From: Dehalococcoidia bacterium
GTDB taxonomy: Bacteria; Chloroflexota; Dehalococcoidia; Tepidiformales; Tepidiformaceae
Length of the DNA stretch: 64,000 nt
Assembly (NCBI GenBank): GCA_022827945.1
Contig: JAJEIT010000006.1
Location: forward strand, 62,001-126,000
Reading direction: 5' to 3'
The notes below the pieces were generated by a model. That model saw only the letters and a list, made by a program, of their open reading frames with translations, was not told the origin of the DNA and did no database searches. Shown in pieces: positions 48,091 through 55,898 of this stretch (positions are counted from its first letter, which is position 1; each line of letters opens with the position of its first letter). A program made the translations under genes and the position numbers.

Positions 48091-48833
48091 GCAAGCTGAG
48101 CGAGGCGCTCCAGCGAAAGCGGCGGGGCGAAAGCGCACGGGTGATGGGTTTCGGGGCGCGCGCGACGGAGAAGGACCGCGCGCTCCTGCTGGGAGTGCTG
48201 GGGGCCTCCCCGGATGGCGCCGGGGAAGCGATCGAGGCGGGAGCGGACTTCGTCGCGCTGGCCGCCGAGAACGCGGAGGAAGCCGCCGCTGCTCTGGATG
48301 GCCTCAACGGACTCCTCGGGGCGCAGCTCGAGTCCCTTGCGAACGAGGGCATCGACGCGGTCGAGGAGGCGGGAGCCGACTTCGTGATCGCCAAACCGGA
48401 GACGGCCGCTGCGGGCATCGTCGACAGCGACCTGGGATTGGTGCTGGAGGTGGACGAGGCGTGGGAGGAGGGGCCACTGCGGGCGCTGGCGCCCCTCTCC
48501 CTGGACGCGGTGCTCGTACGAGCGCCGGTCGACGGCTTCACGGTCGCGCGGCGCATCTCCCTGTCGCGCGTGGCGGCGCTCTGCGGGGCTCCCCTGCTCG
48601 TGACCGTCGCCCTCGACATCTCGAGCGCGGACCTGGCCGCCCTGCGGGAAACCGGCGCAGGCGGCGTCGTGCCGACGGAGGGAACGGGCGCGGACGAGCT
48701 GGCGGGACTGATCGAGCAACTCGAGGCGGTGCCGCTGCGAAGCGCGAAGGGGCGCAACGAGGGCGGCGGCTTCGCGATCGTGCCCTCGACGGGGACCGGC
48801 GGCAATGGCGAGGAGCTCGAGGACGAGGACTAG
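48087..48833 (+). CDS. Conserved-type hypothetical protein, possible TIM barrel
   Basis: Unrecognised 248-residue protein. Its alternating strands and helices (LLLGVLGASPDGAGEAIEAGADFVALAA, GADFVIAKPETAAAG, GLVLEVDEA, LDAVLVRAP, LLVTVALDI and GAGGVVPTEG) suggest a (beta-alpha)8 barrel. A charged tail ends in EELEDED. TTG at 48087 is preceded by GGAGG and overlaps the amidohydrolase stop (TTGA), showing translational coupling; a shared pathway is likely. The 3' end overlaps the mutY start by 29 bases. No catalytic motif was identified. Confidence 0.65.
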   Translation: MSKLSEALQRKRRGESARVMGFGARATEKDRALLLGVLGASPDGAGEAIEAGADFVALAAENAEEAAAALDGLNGLLGAQLESLANEGIDAVEEAGADFVIAKPETAAAGIVDSDLGLVLEVDEAWEEGPLRALAPLSLDAVLVRAPVDGFTVARRISLSRVAALCGAPLLVTVALDISSADLAALRETGAGGVVPTEGTGADELAGLIEQLEAVPLRSAKGRNEGGGFAIVPSTGTGGNGEELEDED

Positions 48834-49731
48834 CCCCGCAGGGGCGCCCGGCGAGCTCTCCCGGCTGCGGCGGGCGCTGGGGCGCTGGTACCGCGCGAAC
48901 GGCCGGCACGACCTCCCCTGGCGGCTGACCCGCGACCCGTACGCGGTGCTGGTCTCCGAGGTGATGCTGCAGCAGACGCAGGTCGAGCGCGTGCGACCGC
49001 GCTACGAGGCGTGGTTGGCGCGCTGGCCAGCGGCGGCCGATCTGGCCGCGGCGCCGGCCGCAGCAGTGATTCGCGAGTGGTCGGGGCTCGGGTACAACCG
49101 GCGGGCGGTGAACCTGCAGCGGGCGGCGCGCGAAGCGCTGGAACGGTTCGGGCGGATCCCGCTCGACGAGGCGAAACTGCGGTCGCTGCCGGGGGTGGGG
49201 CCGTACACGGCGGCAGCGGTCGCGTGCTTCGCGGGGGGGCGGCGGACGGCGGCGCTCGACACGAACGTCGCGCGGGTGGTGGCGCGGGCGCTGCTGGGCG
49301 AGGGGCGGCCGAAGGCGCCGTACGGGGCGGAGCTGCGGGAGGCGGCGGAGGCGTGGCTGCCGTCGCGGGGGGCGCGAGCGCACCAGCTGGCGGTGATGGA
49401 CCTGGGTGCGATGGTCTGCAAGGCGTCGTCGCCTGCGTGCGACGTCTGCCCGCTGGCGCGGGACTGCGCGTGGCTGGCGGCGGGGCGGCCTGATGCCCGC
49501 CTGCACGTCCCCAAGGGGGGAACCGCTGTGCCGTTCGAGTCGACGGCGCGGTTCGCGCGGGGTCGGATCGTGGCGATGCTGGCGGAAGGCGCGCCGCTGA
49601 CCGCGGACGAGGTCGCGGGGCGGCTGCCGGAGGAGCACCGGGCGGCGTGCGAGGGGTACCTCGAAGCGCTCGCGCGGGACGGGATCGTGGAGGCCCAGGA
49701 GGGGCACTGGGGGCTGGCGGAGGACGGCTAG
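48805..49731 (+). CDS. mutY: A/G-specific adenine glycosylase, short form
   Basis: This 308-residue base-excision glycosylase removes adenine opposite oxidised guanine. Catalytic Glu52 lies in SEVMLQQTQVERV, the helix-hairpin-helix is LPGVGPYTAAA (128-138), Asp152 is in LDTNVARV, and the [4Fe-4S] cluster is C205-C212-C215-C221. The usual C-terminal NUDIX-like 8-oxoG recognition domain is absent; instead about 70 residues resembling a small winged helix follow. ATG at 48805 lies inside the previous gene, in a different frame. Its stop TAG is part of a CTAG shared with queA on the other strand. Confidence 0.92.
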   Translation: MARSSRTRTSPAGAPGELSRLRRALGRWYRANGRHDLPWRLTRDPYAVLVSEVMLQQTQVERVRPRYEAWLARWPAAADLAAAPAAAVIREWSGLGYNRRAVNLQRAAREALERFGRIPLDEAKLRSLPGVGPYTAAAVACFAGGRRTAALDTNVARVVARALLGEGRPKAPYGAELREAAEAWLPSRGARAHQLAVMDLGAMVCKASSPACDVCPLARDCAWLAAGRPDARLHVPKGGTAVPFESTARFARGRIVAMLAEGAPLTADEVAGRLPEEHRAACEGYLEALARDGIVEAQEGHWGLAEDG

Positions 49732-50738
49732 GGCAGGATCAGCATCGCGTCGCCGAAGCTGTAGAAGCGGTAGCGCTCGCGGACCGCCTCGGCATAGGCC
49801 TCGCGAACGAGGTCGTGCCCGGCGAAGGCGGCGACGAGCATGAGCAGGGTCGAGCGGGGCAGGTGGAAGTTCGTGAGGAGCGCATCGACGACGTTGAAGG
49901 TGTAGCCGGGTCGGATGAACAGCCCGGTCTCGCCCTCGGGGTGCCCGTCGGCGCCAAGGGCGTGCTCGACCGTGCGCACGACCGTCGTGCCGGTCGCGAC
50001 GACGCGCCGCCCCTCGGCGCGAGCGGCGCGGATGGCATCGGCGGTGGCCGGCGGGAGCTGGTAGCGCTCGGGGGGCAGAACGTGCTCGGCGGGATCCTCG
50101 GTGCGGACGGGACGGAAGGTGCCGGCGCCCACTTCGAGCGTCAGGAAGGCGCGCTCGATACCTCCCCTGGTGAGCCGGTCGAAGAGGTCGGGGGTGAAGT
50201 GGAGGCCGGCGGTGGGGGCGGCGGCGCTGCGCGCCTCGCGGGCGTAGATGGTCTGGTAGCGCTCGGGGTCGCCGTCGTAATCTCGGATGTACGGCGGCAG
50301 GGGGACGGCGCCGGCGGAGGCGGGGTCGATGGGGCGGTCGAAGGTGACGGTGGCCACGTCTTCCTCGCGGCAGCGGACGGTGGCGGTGAGGGGGCCGTCG
50401 TGGGCCTCCAGCCGGAACTCGCGCCCGGGGGTGGCGGCGCGGCCGGGGCGGACGAGCGCGGACCAGGCGCCGTCGTCGTGTTCGCGCAGGAGGAGGAGCT
50501 CGACGCGCCCGCCGGTGTCGCCACGCACGCCGAGAAGGCGGGCGGCCATGACGCGGGTGTCGTTCAGGACCAGCAGGTCGCCGGAACGCAGGAGGGAGGG
50601 AAGGTCGCGCACGTGGTGGTGGGCGAGAGCGCCCGTGCCGCGGGAGACAACCAGGAGGCGGGCGGAGTCGCGGGGCGCGACCGGCTGCTGGGCGATCAGC
50701 TCCGGAGGCAGGTCGTAGTCGAAATCCGACGTTCGCAC
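49728..50738 (-). CDS. queA: S-adenosylmethionine:tRNA ribosyltransferase-isomerase
   Basis: This 336-residue QueA converts 7-aminomethyl-7-deazaguanine in tRNA to epoxyqueuosine using the ribosyl part of SAM. Family motifs are DYDLPPELIAQQPVAPRDSARLLVV at the start, LLVLNDTRVMAARL, YARE with TAGLHFTPDLFDRL, VGAGTFRPV and NFHLPRSTLLMLVAAFAG. The length is normal. GTG at 50738 is used. It is convergent with mutY, whose stop shares CTAG. Other queuosine genes are not in the window. Confidence 0.96.
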   Translation of the reverse strand: MRTSDFDYDLPPELIAQQPVAPRDSARLLVVSRGTGALAHHHVRDLPSLLRSGDLLVLNDTRVMAARLLGVRGDTGGRVELLLLREHDDGAWSALVRPGRAATPGREFRLEAHDGPLTATVRCREEDVATVTFDRPIDPASAGAVPLPPYIRDYDGDPERYQTIYAREARSAAAPTAGLHFTPDLFDRLTRGGIERAFLTLEVGAGTFRPVRTEDPAEHVLPPERYQLPPATADAIRAARAEGRRVVATGTTVVRTVEHALGADGHPEGETGLFIRPGYTFNVVDALLTNFHLPRSTLLMLVAAFAGHDLVREAYAEAVRERYRFYSFGDAMLILP

Positions 50739-50797
50739 GCGGGGAGCATTGCCCTTTCTCGGGCGTCGGTCTAGCGTACGGGCGCTGGAGGCGCGGC

Positions 50798-51184
50798 GTG
50801 GCAGAGTTCGACCCGAGGGGTACGCGGGCGCGGTTCGCGGGCATCAGGCGCGACTACGCACAGGCAGTGCAGGCGGAGGAGGTCTCGATCGAGCAGGGCG
50901 CGGTAGCGCAGCTCGAGGCGGAGGCGGTGAGCATGGAGCAGAGCGCCGTGGCCGCGATGCGCACCGAGCGGGCGACACTGCGGGACAGCGCGGCGGCGGT
51001 GGTGGCGACGAAGTCGGCGGCCCTGGACGGGACATACGTGGGCGTGCTGGCCTCTCCGGTCGTGCGGGGCGAGGTGCACACCTGGTTCGACCTGCGAACG
51101 GCGTTCGCGGTGGGGCTGGGACTGGCGGTGGGGAGCTTCGCGCTCAGCCTCGGGCGGGGGATGCTGCGGGGCCTGTTCCGCTAG
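50798..51184 (+). CDS. Small repeat protein with C-terminal membrane helix
   Basis: Unrecognised 128-residue protein. After 20 residues it has about four short alternating repeats: EEVSIEQGAVAQLEA, EAVSMEQSAVAAMRT, ERATLRDSAAAVVAT and KSAALDGTYVGVLAS, with a hydrophobic residue every second position, as in left-handed beta-helices. A predicted membrane helix follows (AFAVGLGLAVGSFALSLG), then a short basic tail, so it is probably tail-anchored with the repeat on one side of the membrane. GTG at 50798 has GGAGG. Its 3' end overlaps rlmN by 41 bases on the opposite strand. Confidence 0.7.
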   Translation: MAEFDPRGTRARFAGIRRDYAQAVQAEEVSIEQGAVAQLEAEAVSMEQSAVAAMRTERATLRDSAAAVVATKSAALDGTYVGVLASPVVRGEVHTWFDLRTAFAVGLGLAVGSFALSLGRGMLRGLFR

Positions 51185-52232
51185 CGGCGTCGACGTCCGT
51201 CCGAAGCTGTCCGCAGGCGGCGGCGATCTCGGCGCCCTTCTCGATTCGCACGGTGGCGTTCACGCCCGCCTCGTTGAGGATGCGGCGGAATTCGCGCACG
51301 CCGCGACGGGAGGGGGCGGCGAAGGGACCGGCGGTGGCGTTGAGGGGGATGAGGTTGACGTGCATACCCGCGCCCCGGAGGAGCTTGCCGAGCGCGCGCG
51401 CCTGCGCGGGCGAGTCGTTGACGCCCTCGATGAGGGCGTACTCGATGGAGACGCGGCGGCCGGTCGCGCGGAAGTAGCGCTTCCCCGCATCGAGCAGTTC
51501 GGCAACGGAGTTGGGACGGGCCGTAGGGACGAGGCGGCGCCGGAGGGCGTCGTCGGGGGCGTGCAGGGAGATCGCGAGGCCGACCTGGAGCTTCTCCCGG
51601 GCGAGCCGGTCGATGGCCCGCGGGATGCCCACCGTGGAAACGGTGATGGCGCGCTGGGCGAGGTCGAAGGCGCGGGGATCGGTGAGCTGGCGGACGGCGC
51701 GAACGGTCTCGTCGTAGTTGGCGAGGGGTTCGCCCATGCCCATGAAGACGACGTTGGTGACGTGCTCACCACGGGGCGCGAGGAGGCGCTGGAAGTGGAG
51801 CACCTGGGCGACGATGTCCTCGGCGGGGATGTTGCGTTCGAAGCCCATCTGGCCCGTGGCGCAGAAGACGCAGCCCATTGCGCAGCCGGCCTGCGTGGAG
51901 ACGCACACGGTGGAGCGCGGCCCGCGGCCGGACCGCGGGTACTGCATGAGCACGGTCTCGACGGTGGCGCCGCCGGGGAGGGCGAGCAGCGCCTTCGTGG
52001 TCTCGCCGTCGTCGCTTGCGACCTCGCGCAGGACCGTGGGGGCCTGGAGCGTGAGGTCGGCTTCGCGCATGCCCTCGCGCAGGGCGCCGGGGAGCTGGGT
52101 GATGTCGTCGAGGGAGCCGAGGCACCGGCGGTAGAGCGCCTGTAGAACCTGGTCGGCGCGGTAGCGGGGCGCGTCGAGGGCGGCAAGGGCTTCTTCGAGC
52201 TCGGCGGGCGTGAGGCGGAGGAGGCTGGTCAT
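51144..52232 (-). CDS. rlmN: 23S rRNA (adenine-2503-C2) methyltransferase
   Basis: This 362-residue radical-SAM enzyme methylates C2 of A2503 in 23S rRNA (and A37 in some tRNAs). The [4Fe-4S]-SAM motif is C117-C121-C124 (GCAMGCVFCATGQMGF). VFMGMGEPLANYDE and LIPLNA are conserved, and a methyl-carrying Cys is expected near the C-terminus: the segment GAEIAAACGQLRTD supplies it. Start ATG overlaps the fmt stop (ATGA). It is the last gene of the yvcK-secG-fmt run. The C-terminus reads convergently into a repeat-protein gene. Confidence 0.96.
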   Translation of the reverse strand: MTSLLRLTPAELEEALAALDAPRYRADQVLQALYRRCLGSLDDITQLPGALREGMREADLTLQAPTVLREVASDDGETTKALLALPGGATVETVLMQYPRSGRGPRSTVCVSTQAGCAMGCVFCATGQMGFERNIPAEDIVAQVLHFQRLLAPRGEHVTNVVFMGMGEPLANYDETVRAVRQLTDPRAFDLAQRAITVSTVGIPRAIDRLAREKLQVGLAISLHAPDDALRRRLVPTARPNSVAELLDAGKRYFRATGRRVSIEYALIEGVNDSPAQARALGKLLRGAGMHVNLIPLNATAGPFAAPSRRGVREFRRILNEAGVNATVRIEKGAEIAAACGQLRTDVDAASGTGPAASPARG

Positions 52233-53176
52233 GCGAGGCCAGCCAAGCGGGGGAGGCGGCCGCGCTCGCCGTTGAGGAAGGCCTCCCCGGACACGCGCCG
52301 GGAGCCGCTGCGCTGAACCTCATCGAGGACGAGCACTCCCTCGCGGAAGGCGACGGCGGGCTTCCCGGCGAGGACCGTGAGCGCGCCAGGGACGGGTTCA
52401 TCGCCCGCGTCACCCACATGCGCGCGCCAGATGCCGAGGCGGTCTCCGCCGTAGGTGACGAAGGCGCCGGGCCAGGGGTCGTAGGCGCGAACGGCGCGCT
52501 CGGCCTCGCGAGCGGTCATGCGGGCGCCCAGGTGTCCGTGCCCCTTCTCCAGCAGCGGACAGACGGTCACGAGGGATTCATCCTGGGGGACGGCGCGAAG
52601 GCCGCCCTCGAGCCAGGGCGGGAGGGTCTCGATGAGCAGATCGGCCCCTTCCCCGGCAAGAGTCGTTTCGAGGGCGCCGGTCGTGTCGGTGGAGGCGATG
52701 GGGAAGGGGCGGGTGGCGAGGATGGGGCCGGCGTCCATCTCCTCGACCAGCTCCATGATAGAGACGCCGGTCTCCCGGTCGCCGGCGAGGATGGCGGCGG
52801 CGACGGGGGAGGGGCCGCGCCAGCGGGGCAGGAGGGAGGGGTGCACGTTCAAGACCGGATGGCGGGGCAGGTCGAGGACCGCGCGGGGAAGGATGCGTCC
52901 GTAGGCCGCGACGACGATGAGGTCCGGCTCGACGGCGGCGAGCCCGGCAACGGCCTCGGGCTCGCGAAACGACTGTGGCTGGAAGACGGGGATGCCGAGG
53001 CGCTCGGCCTCCACCTTCGCGGCGGGAGCGCGCATGCGACCGCCGCGACCGGCGCGCCGGTCGGGCTGGGTCACGACGAGGCGCAGGTCGTAGCCGGCGT
53101 CGGCGAGCGCCCGGAGGCTGGGCAGGGCGAACTCCGGGGAGCCCATGAAGACGGTGCGCACCTCTGACGGCTTCAT
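52229..53176 (-). CDS. fmt: Methionyl-tRNA formyltransferase
   Basis: This 315-residue enzyme formylates initiator Met-tRNA using 10-formyl-THF. The N-terminal formyltransferase domain has VFMGSPEFALPSLRAL, PDLIVVAAYGRILP and LNVHPSLLPRWRGPSP with the catalytic Asn and His, followed by the Asp in EEMDAGPIL; the C-terminal OB domain recognises the acceptor stem. The SLLPRYRGAAP motif of most bacteria is altered to SLLPRWRGPSP. ATG overlaps the preceding stop (ATGA) and rlmN follows in the same way. Formyl-Met initiation could matter for the leaderless mRNAs proposed here. Confidence 0.96.
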   Translation of the reverse strand: MKPSEVRTVFMGSPEFALPSLRALADAGYDLRLVVTQPDRRAGRGGRMRAPAAKVEAERLGIPVFQPQSFREPEAVAGLAAVEPDLIVVAAYGRILPRAVLDLPRHPVLNVHPSLLPRWRGPSPVAAAILAGDRETGVSIMELVEEMDAGPILATRPFPIASTDTTGALETTLAGEGADLLIETLPPWLEGGLRAVPQDESLVTVCPLLEKGHGHLGARMTAREAERAVRAYDPWPGAFVTYGGDRLGIWRAHVGDAGDEPVPGALTVLAGKPAVAFREGVLVLDEVQRSGSRRVSGEAFLNGERGRLPRLAGLA

Positions 53177-54009
53177 CGCGGCGTGAGCAGCACCGTGTCG
53201 CCGCGGGCGGCGCCGGTGCGGGCGGCGGCGTTGCCTTCGCGCTCGGCGATGGCGAGGAAGCCGCTGGAGTCGACGTGGCAGGCAAGGGCGCGGGGAGGGG
53301 CGTCGCTGAAGGTGCGGACCATGTGCTCGATCCGGAGACCGTTTATGTCGAGCTTGAAGTCGGGCGGGAGCTGCTCCTTCCGAATGGTCGTGACGAGGTT
53401 GCCGTAGCGATCGACATGGATGACGGTTCCCCTGACAGCCGTGCCTTCGGCACGTCCCGCGAAGGGTGGGAGCAGGGTGAGCTCGTCGCGGGAGGGGCCG
53501 AGTGACTCGTGATCGCCAGCGACAGCGATGTGGGCGGCTGCGGGGGCGAAGAGGTCGCGCCCGTGGAAGGTGGCGCTGACGGTGGCGAGACGCGCCTCGG
53601 CGTTCTCGATGGCGCGCACGTCGAGCGCTGGGGGCGCGGGGCAGGGTCCGGGCGCCGAGGGGCGGGTGTCGGCGGGCGCGGCGGCGGAGAGAAGGCCGTT
53701 GTCGGGGCCGACGAAGTAGCGGACGGCGGAGGGGTCGGCGGCGGCGGGGGCGCGGAGGGTGATGGGGGCGCGCTCGCTGCCGACTCCCGGGTCGACGACG
53801 GCGAGCACGACTGCGGGCGCGGGGAGGAAGGGGAGGGCTGTCTCCAGGAGCCAGGCGCCCTCGTCGATGGCGTAGGGCGAGACCTCGTGGGTCAGGTCGA
53901 CGAGGGGAGCGCCGGGGGCGCGTGCGGCAAGGACGGCCTTCACCTGACCCACGTAGGTGTCGCGGTTCCCGAAGTCGGTCAGCAGGACGATGGGAAGCGG
54001 GTCGGTCAT
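53173..54009 (-). CDS. S-adenosylmethionine hydrolase (adenosine-forming, DUF62)
   Basis: This 278-residue protein of the SAM hydroxide adenosyltransferase family is related to fluorinase and chlorinase. It has LLTDFGNRDTYVGQVKAVL, DLTHEVSPYAIDEGAW, VLAVVDPGVGSERAPI, FVGPDNGLLSAA and DRYGNLVTTI. The family hydrolyses SAM to adenosine and methionine with water as nucleophile. ATG at 54009 overlaps the stop of the upstream binding protein (ATGA), so it was preferred to GTG at 54021. Why a SAM-degrading enzyme is coupled to fmt is unclear. Confidence 0.9.
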   Translation of the reverse strand: MTDPLPIVLLTDFGNRDTYVGQVKAVLAARAPGAPLVDLTHEVSPYAIDEGAWLLETALPFLPAPAVVLAVVDPGVGSERAPITLRAPAAADPSAVRYFVGPDNGLLSAAAPADTRPSAPGPCPAPPALDVRAIENAEARLATVSATFHGRDLFAPAAAHIAVAGDHESLGPSRDELTLLPPFAGRAEGTAVRGTVIHVDRYGNLVTTIRKEQLPPDFKLDINGLRIEHMVRTFSDAPPRALACHVDSSGFLAIAEREGNAAARTGAARGDTVLLTPR

Positions 54010-55670
54010 TCGATGCGCCACAGGTGCACGTTCAGGAAGCGGTCGGTGGGGGTGAAGAGCACGCCGAACGGCGGCGACGTCACGTTGGCCGCGCGAACGT
54101 AGCGGATGCGGGGATAGGCGAGGATGACGCTGGGGGCCTCCCGCTGCCAGAGCTCCTGGAACTGGCGGTAGGCGTCGAGGCGCACGAGCGCGCTGGAGGT
54201 GGTCCGCCCCCGCTCGAGGAGGGCATCGACGATGATGTCGCCGTAGTTCGCCACGTTGCCGCCGGGGTGGTCGACCTGGGAGCTGTGCCAGGCGAGGTAG
54301 GGGTCGGGGTCGGGGCCCTGGTCCCAGCCGGCGAGCGCGGCGTCGTAGGTGCGGGGGGCGAGGAAGTCGCGGCTGAGGACGGTGAAGCTGGTGCTCGCGA
54401 CCGTCGCGCGGATGCCGACCGGCTCGAGCTGGCGCGCAACCTCGCCGGCGAGGGCGAGGTGGCGGGGGTCGTTATCGGTGCGGATGGTGAGGCGGAACTC
54501 GGAACCCTGCCGGACCAGGACGCCGGTGGTCGGGCTGCGATGCCAGCCCGCCTCGGCGAGGAGGGCGATGGCGGTCTCCGGGTCGCTCGGAGGGCTGTCA
54601 AGTGAGGGGTCGTAGGCCCACGTCCCCGGGGCGATGGCCGATGACGAGGGAGTCGCAACGCCAAAGAGGGCGTTCTCGACAAGGGTCTGGCGGTCGAGCG
54701 CGAGGGAGACAGCAGTTCGCACGCGTGGGTCGCGGAAGTACGCAACCTGGCTGTTGTTGAGGTAGAGGACGAGCGAGACAGCGCGTTGCAGGTCCTCATG
54801 GACGAACCTGGCGATGCCGTCGAGGGAGGCGAGCTGCTCGGCGCTGAGCGGCTGCCTGAGGAAGATGCCGTCGATGTCTCCCTCCTCGAGCGCGTGCTTC
54901 ACGGCTGCGAAGTCGGGCAGGAAGCGCACGGTGATGATGTCGATGTGGGGGCGGCCGAGGTGGTAGCGGGGATACGCACTGAGCGTGGCCTCCACGGACG
55001 TGGCGGACTCGAGTCGGTAAGGACCGGCGCCAACGGGCCTGGCGTTGAAGGGCGCATCGAAGAGGTCGGCGCCATCGAGTCCCTGCAGCAGATGCTCGGG
55101 GAGAATGCCGACGGTGGCGAAGCGGGCGAGGAAGGAGGCGTTGGGCTCGGGCAGGCGGATGATGACGGTTCGCAGGTCGGGGGTGCGAACCTCGACGCCG
55201 GTCCAGGCCGCCTGCAGGCGGGGATCGCCCTGGAAGTCGGGTGCGAGGATGTGCTCGATCGTGAAGGCGACGTCGAGGGAGCGGACAGGGGCGCCGTCGT
55301 GCCACTGCAGTCCCGGGTGGAGGCGGAAGGTGTAGGTACGCCCGTCCTCGCCGACCTCCGGAAGGGGAGCAAGGTCGGGGAGGAGGCGGCCGTCCTCGCC
55401 GACGCGCAGGAGGCTGGCGAATATCAGCCGGGAGAGGTCCTGGTCGACGGCATTCTCGGCGGCGAAGAGGGGGTTGATGCGCTGCCAGGCGCCGACGACA
55501 CCCTCAACATAGATGCTCTTCTGGACGGGCGTGGGGGTGGGAAGCGGTCGTGGCGCCTCCTCCTCGGGCATGGTGAGAAACACCGCGATGATGGCGACCG
55601 CGAGCGCCCCGGCCGCCACGACAGCCGCCGAAAGGAGAGCGCGCCGCGAGTTCGCAACCGCGCGAAGCAT
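54006..55670 (-). CDS. Membrane-anchored family 5 solute-binding protein
   Basis: This 554-residue peptide/nickel-type binding protein has an N-terminal transmembrane anchor (ALLSAAVVAAGALAVAIIAVF) but no lipobox, then a Pro-rich linker (PTPTPVQ). The mature domain shows AWQRINPLFAAENAVDQDLSRLIF, LHPGLQWHDGAPVRSLDVAFT, VGAGPYRL and LNNSQVAYFRDPRVRTAVSLALDR. No permease or ATPase is nearby. Instead it sits between secG and the SAM hydrolase gene, an arrangement that fits conserved genome context in this lineage, not a normal transporter operon. The ligand is unknown. Confidence 0.86.
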   Translation of the reverse strand: MLRAVANSRRALLSAAVVAAGALAVAIIAVFLTMPEEEAPRPLPTPTPVQKSIYVEGVVGAWQRINPLFAAENAVDQDLSRLIFASLLRVGEDGRLLPDLAPLPEVGEDGRTYTFRLHPGLQWHDGAPVRSLDVAFTIEHILAPDFQGDPRLQAAWTGVEVRTPDLRTVIIRLPEPNASFLARFATVGILPEHLLQGLDGADLFDAPFNARPVGAGPYRLESATSVEATLSAYPRYHLGRPHIDIITVRFLPDFAAVKHALEEGDIDGIFLRQPLSAEQLASLDGIARFVHEDLQRAVSLVLYLNNSQVAYFRDPRVRTAVSLALDRQTLVENALFGVATPSSSAIAPGTWAYDPSLDSPPSDPETAIALLAEAGWHRSPTTGVLVRQGSEFRLTIRTDNDPRHLALAGEVARQLEPVGIRATVASTSFTVLSRDFLAPRTYDAALAGWDQGPDPDPYLAWHSSQVDHPGGNVANYGDIIVDALLERGRTTSSALVRLDAYRQFQELWQREAPSVILAYPRIRYVRAANVTSPPFGVLFTPTDRFLNVHLWRIE

Positions 55671-55679
55671 GTAGAGAGG

Positions 55680-55898
55680 TTAGCTCTGGGACTGGACGCT
55701 CAGGAAGGACACGAAGAGGAACACGATGACAAGAACGATCGTCGCCTGAAACAGTGTCTTCTCGAGACCGCGCTTCGTGCGGTAGACGGAGCCGCCGGAG
55801 AGCCCGCCGAGGGCCGCACCGAAGCCGGAGCCCTTGACCTGCAGGAGCACGGCGACGATGAGGAGCGCGGAAACGATGATCTGGATGGCGTTCAGCAT
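55680..55898 (-). CDS. secG: Preprotein translocase subunit SecG
   Basis: This 72-residue small membrane subunit of the Sec translocon has two hydrophobic helices (IQIIVSALLIVAVLLQ and ATIVLVIVFLFVSFL) separated by the family-typical GSGFGAALGGLSGGSVYRTKRGLEKTL loop, described here by its Gly-rich core GAALGGLSGGS. Length and topology are normal. The ATG at 55898 overlaps the yvcK stop by one base (TGATG), and the binding-protein gene starts 9 bases after its end. SecA, SecY and SecE are not in the window. Confidence 0.93.
   Translation of the reverse strand: MLNAIQIIVSALLIVAVLLQVKGSGFGAALGGLSGGSVYRTKRGLEKTLFQATIVLVIVFLFVSFLSVQSQS

Noticed and set aside
48087-48833. Assigning the unknown gene to a named TIM-barrel enzyme family
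   Set aside because: The barrel-like alternation is visible, but no catalytic or ligand motif could be matched, so no function was given.
52229-53176. Loss of function in Fmt because SLLPRYRGAAP is changed to SLLPRWRGPSP
   Set aside because: The catalytic Asn, His and Asp remain, and the rest of the protein is normal, so the change is probably lineage variation.
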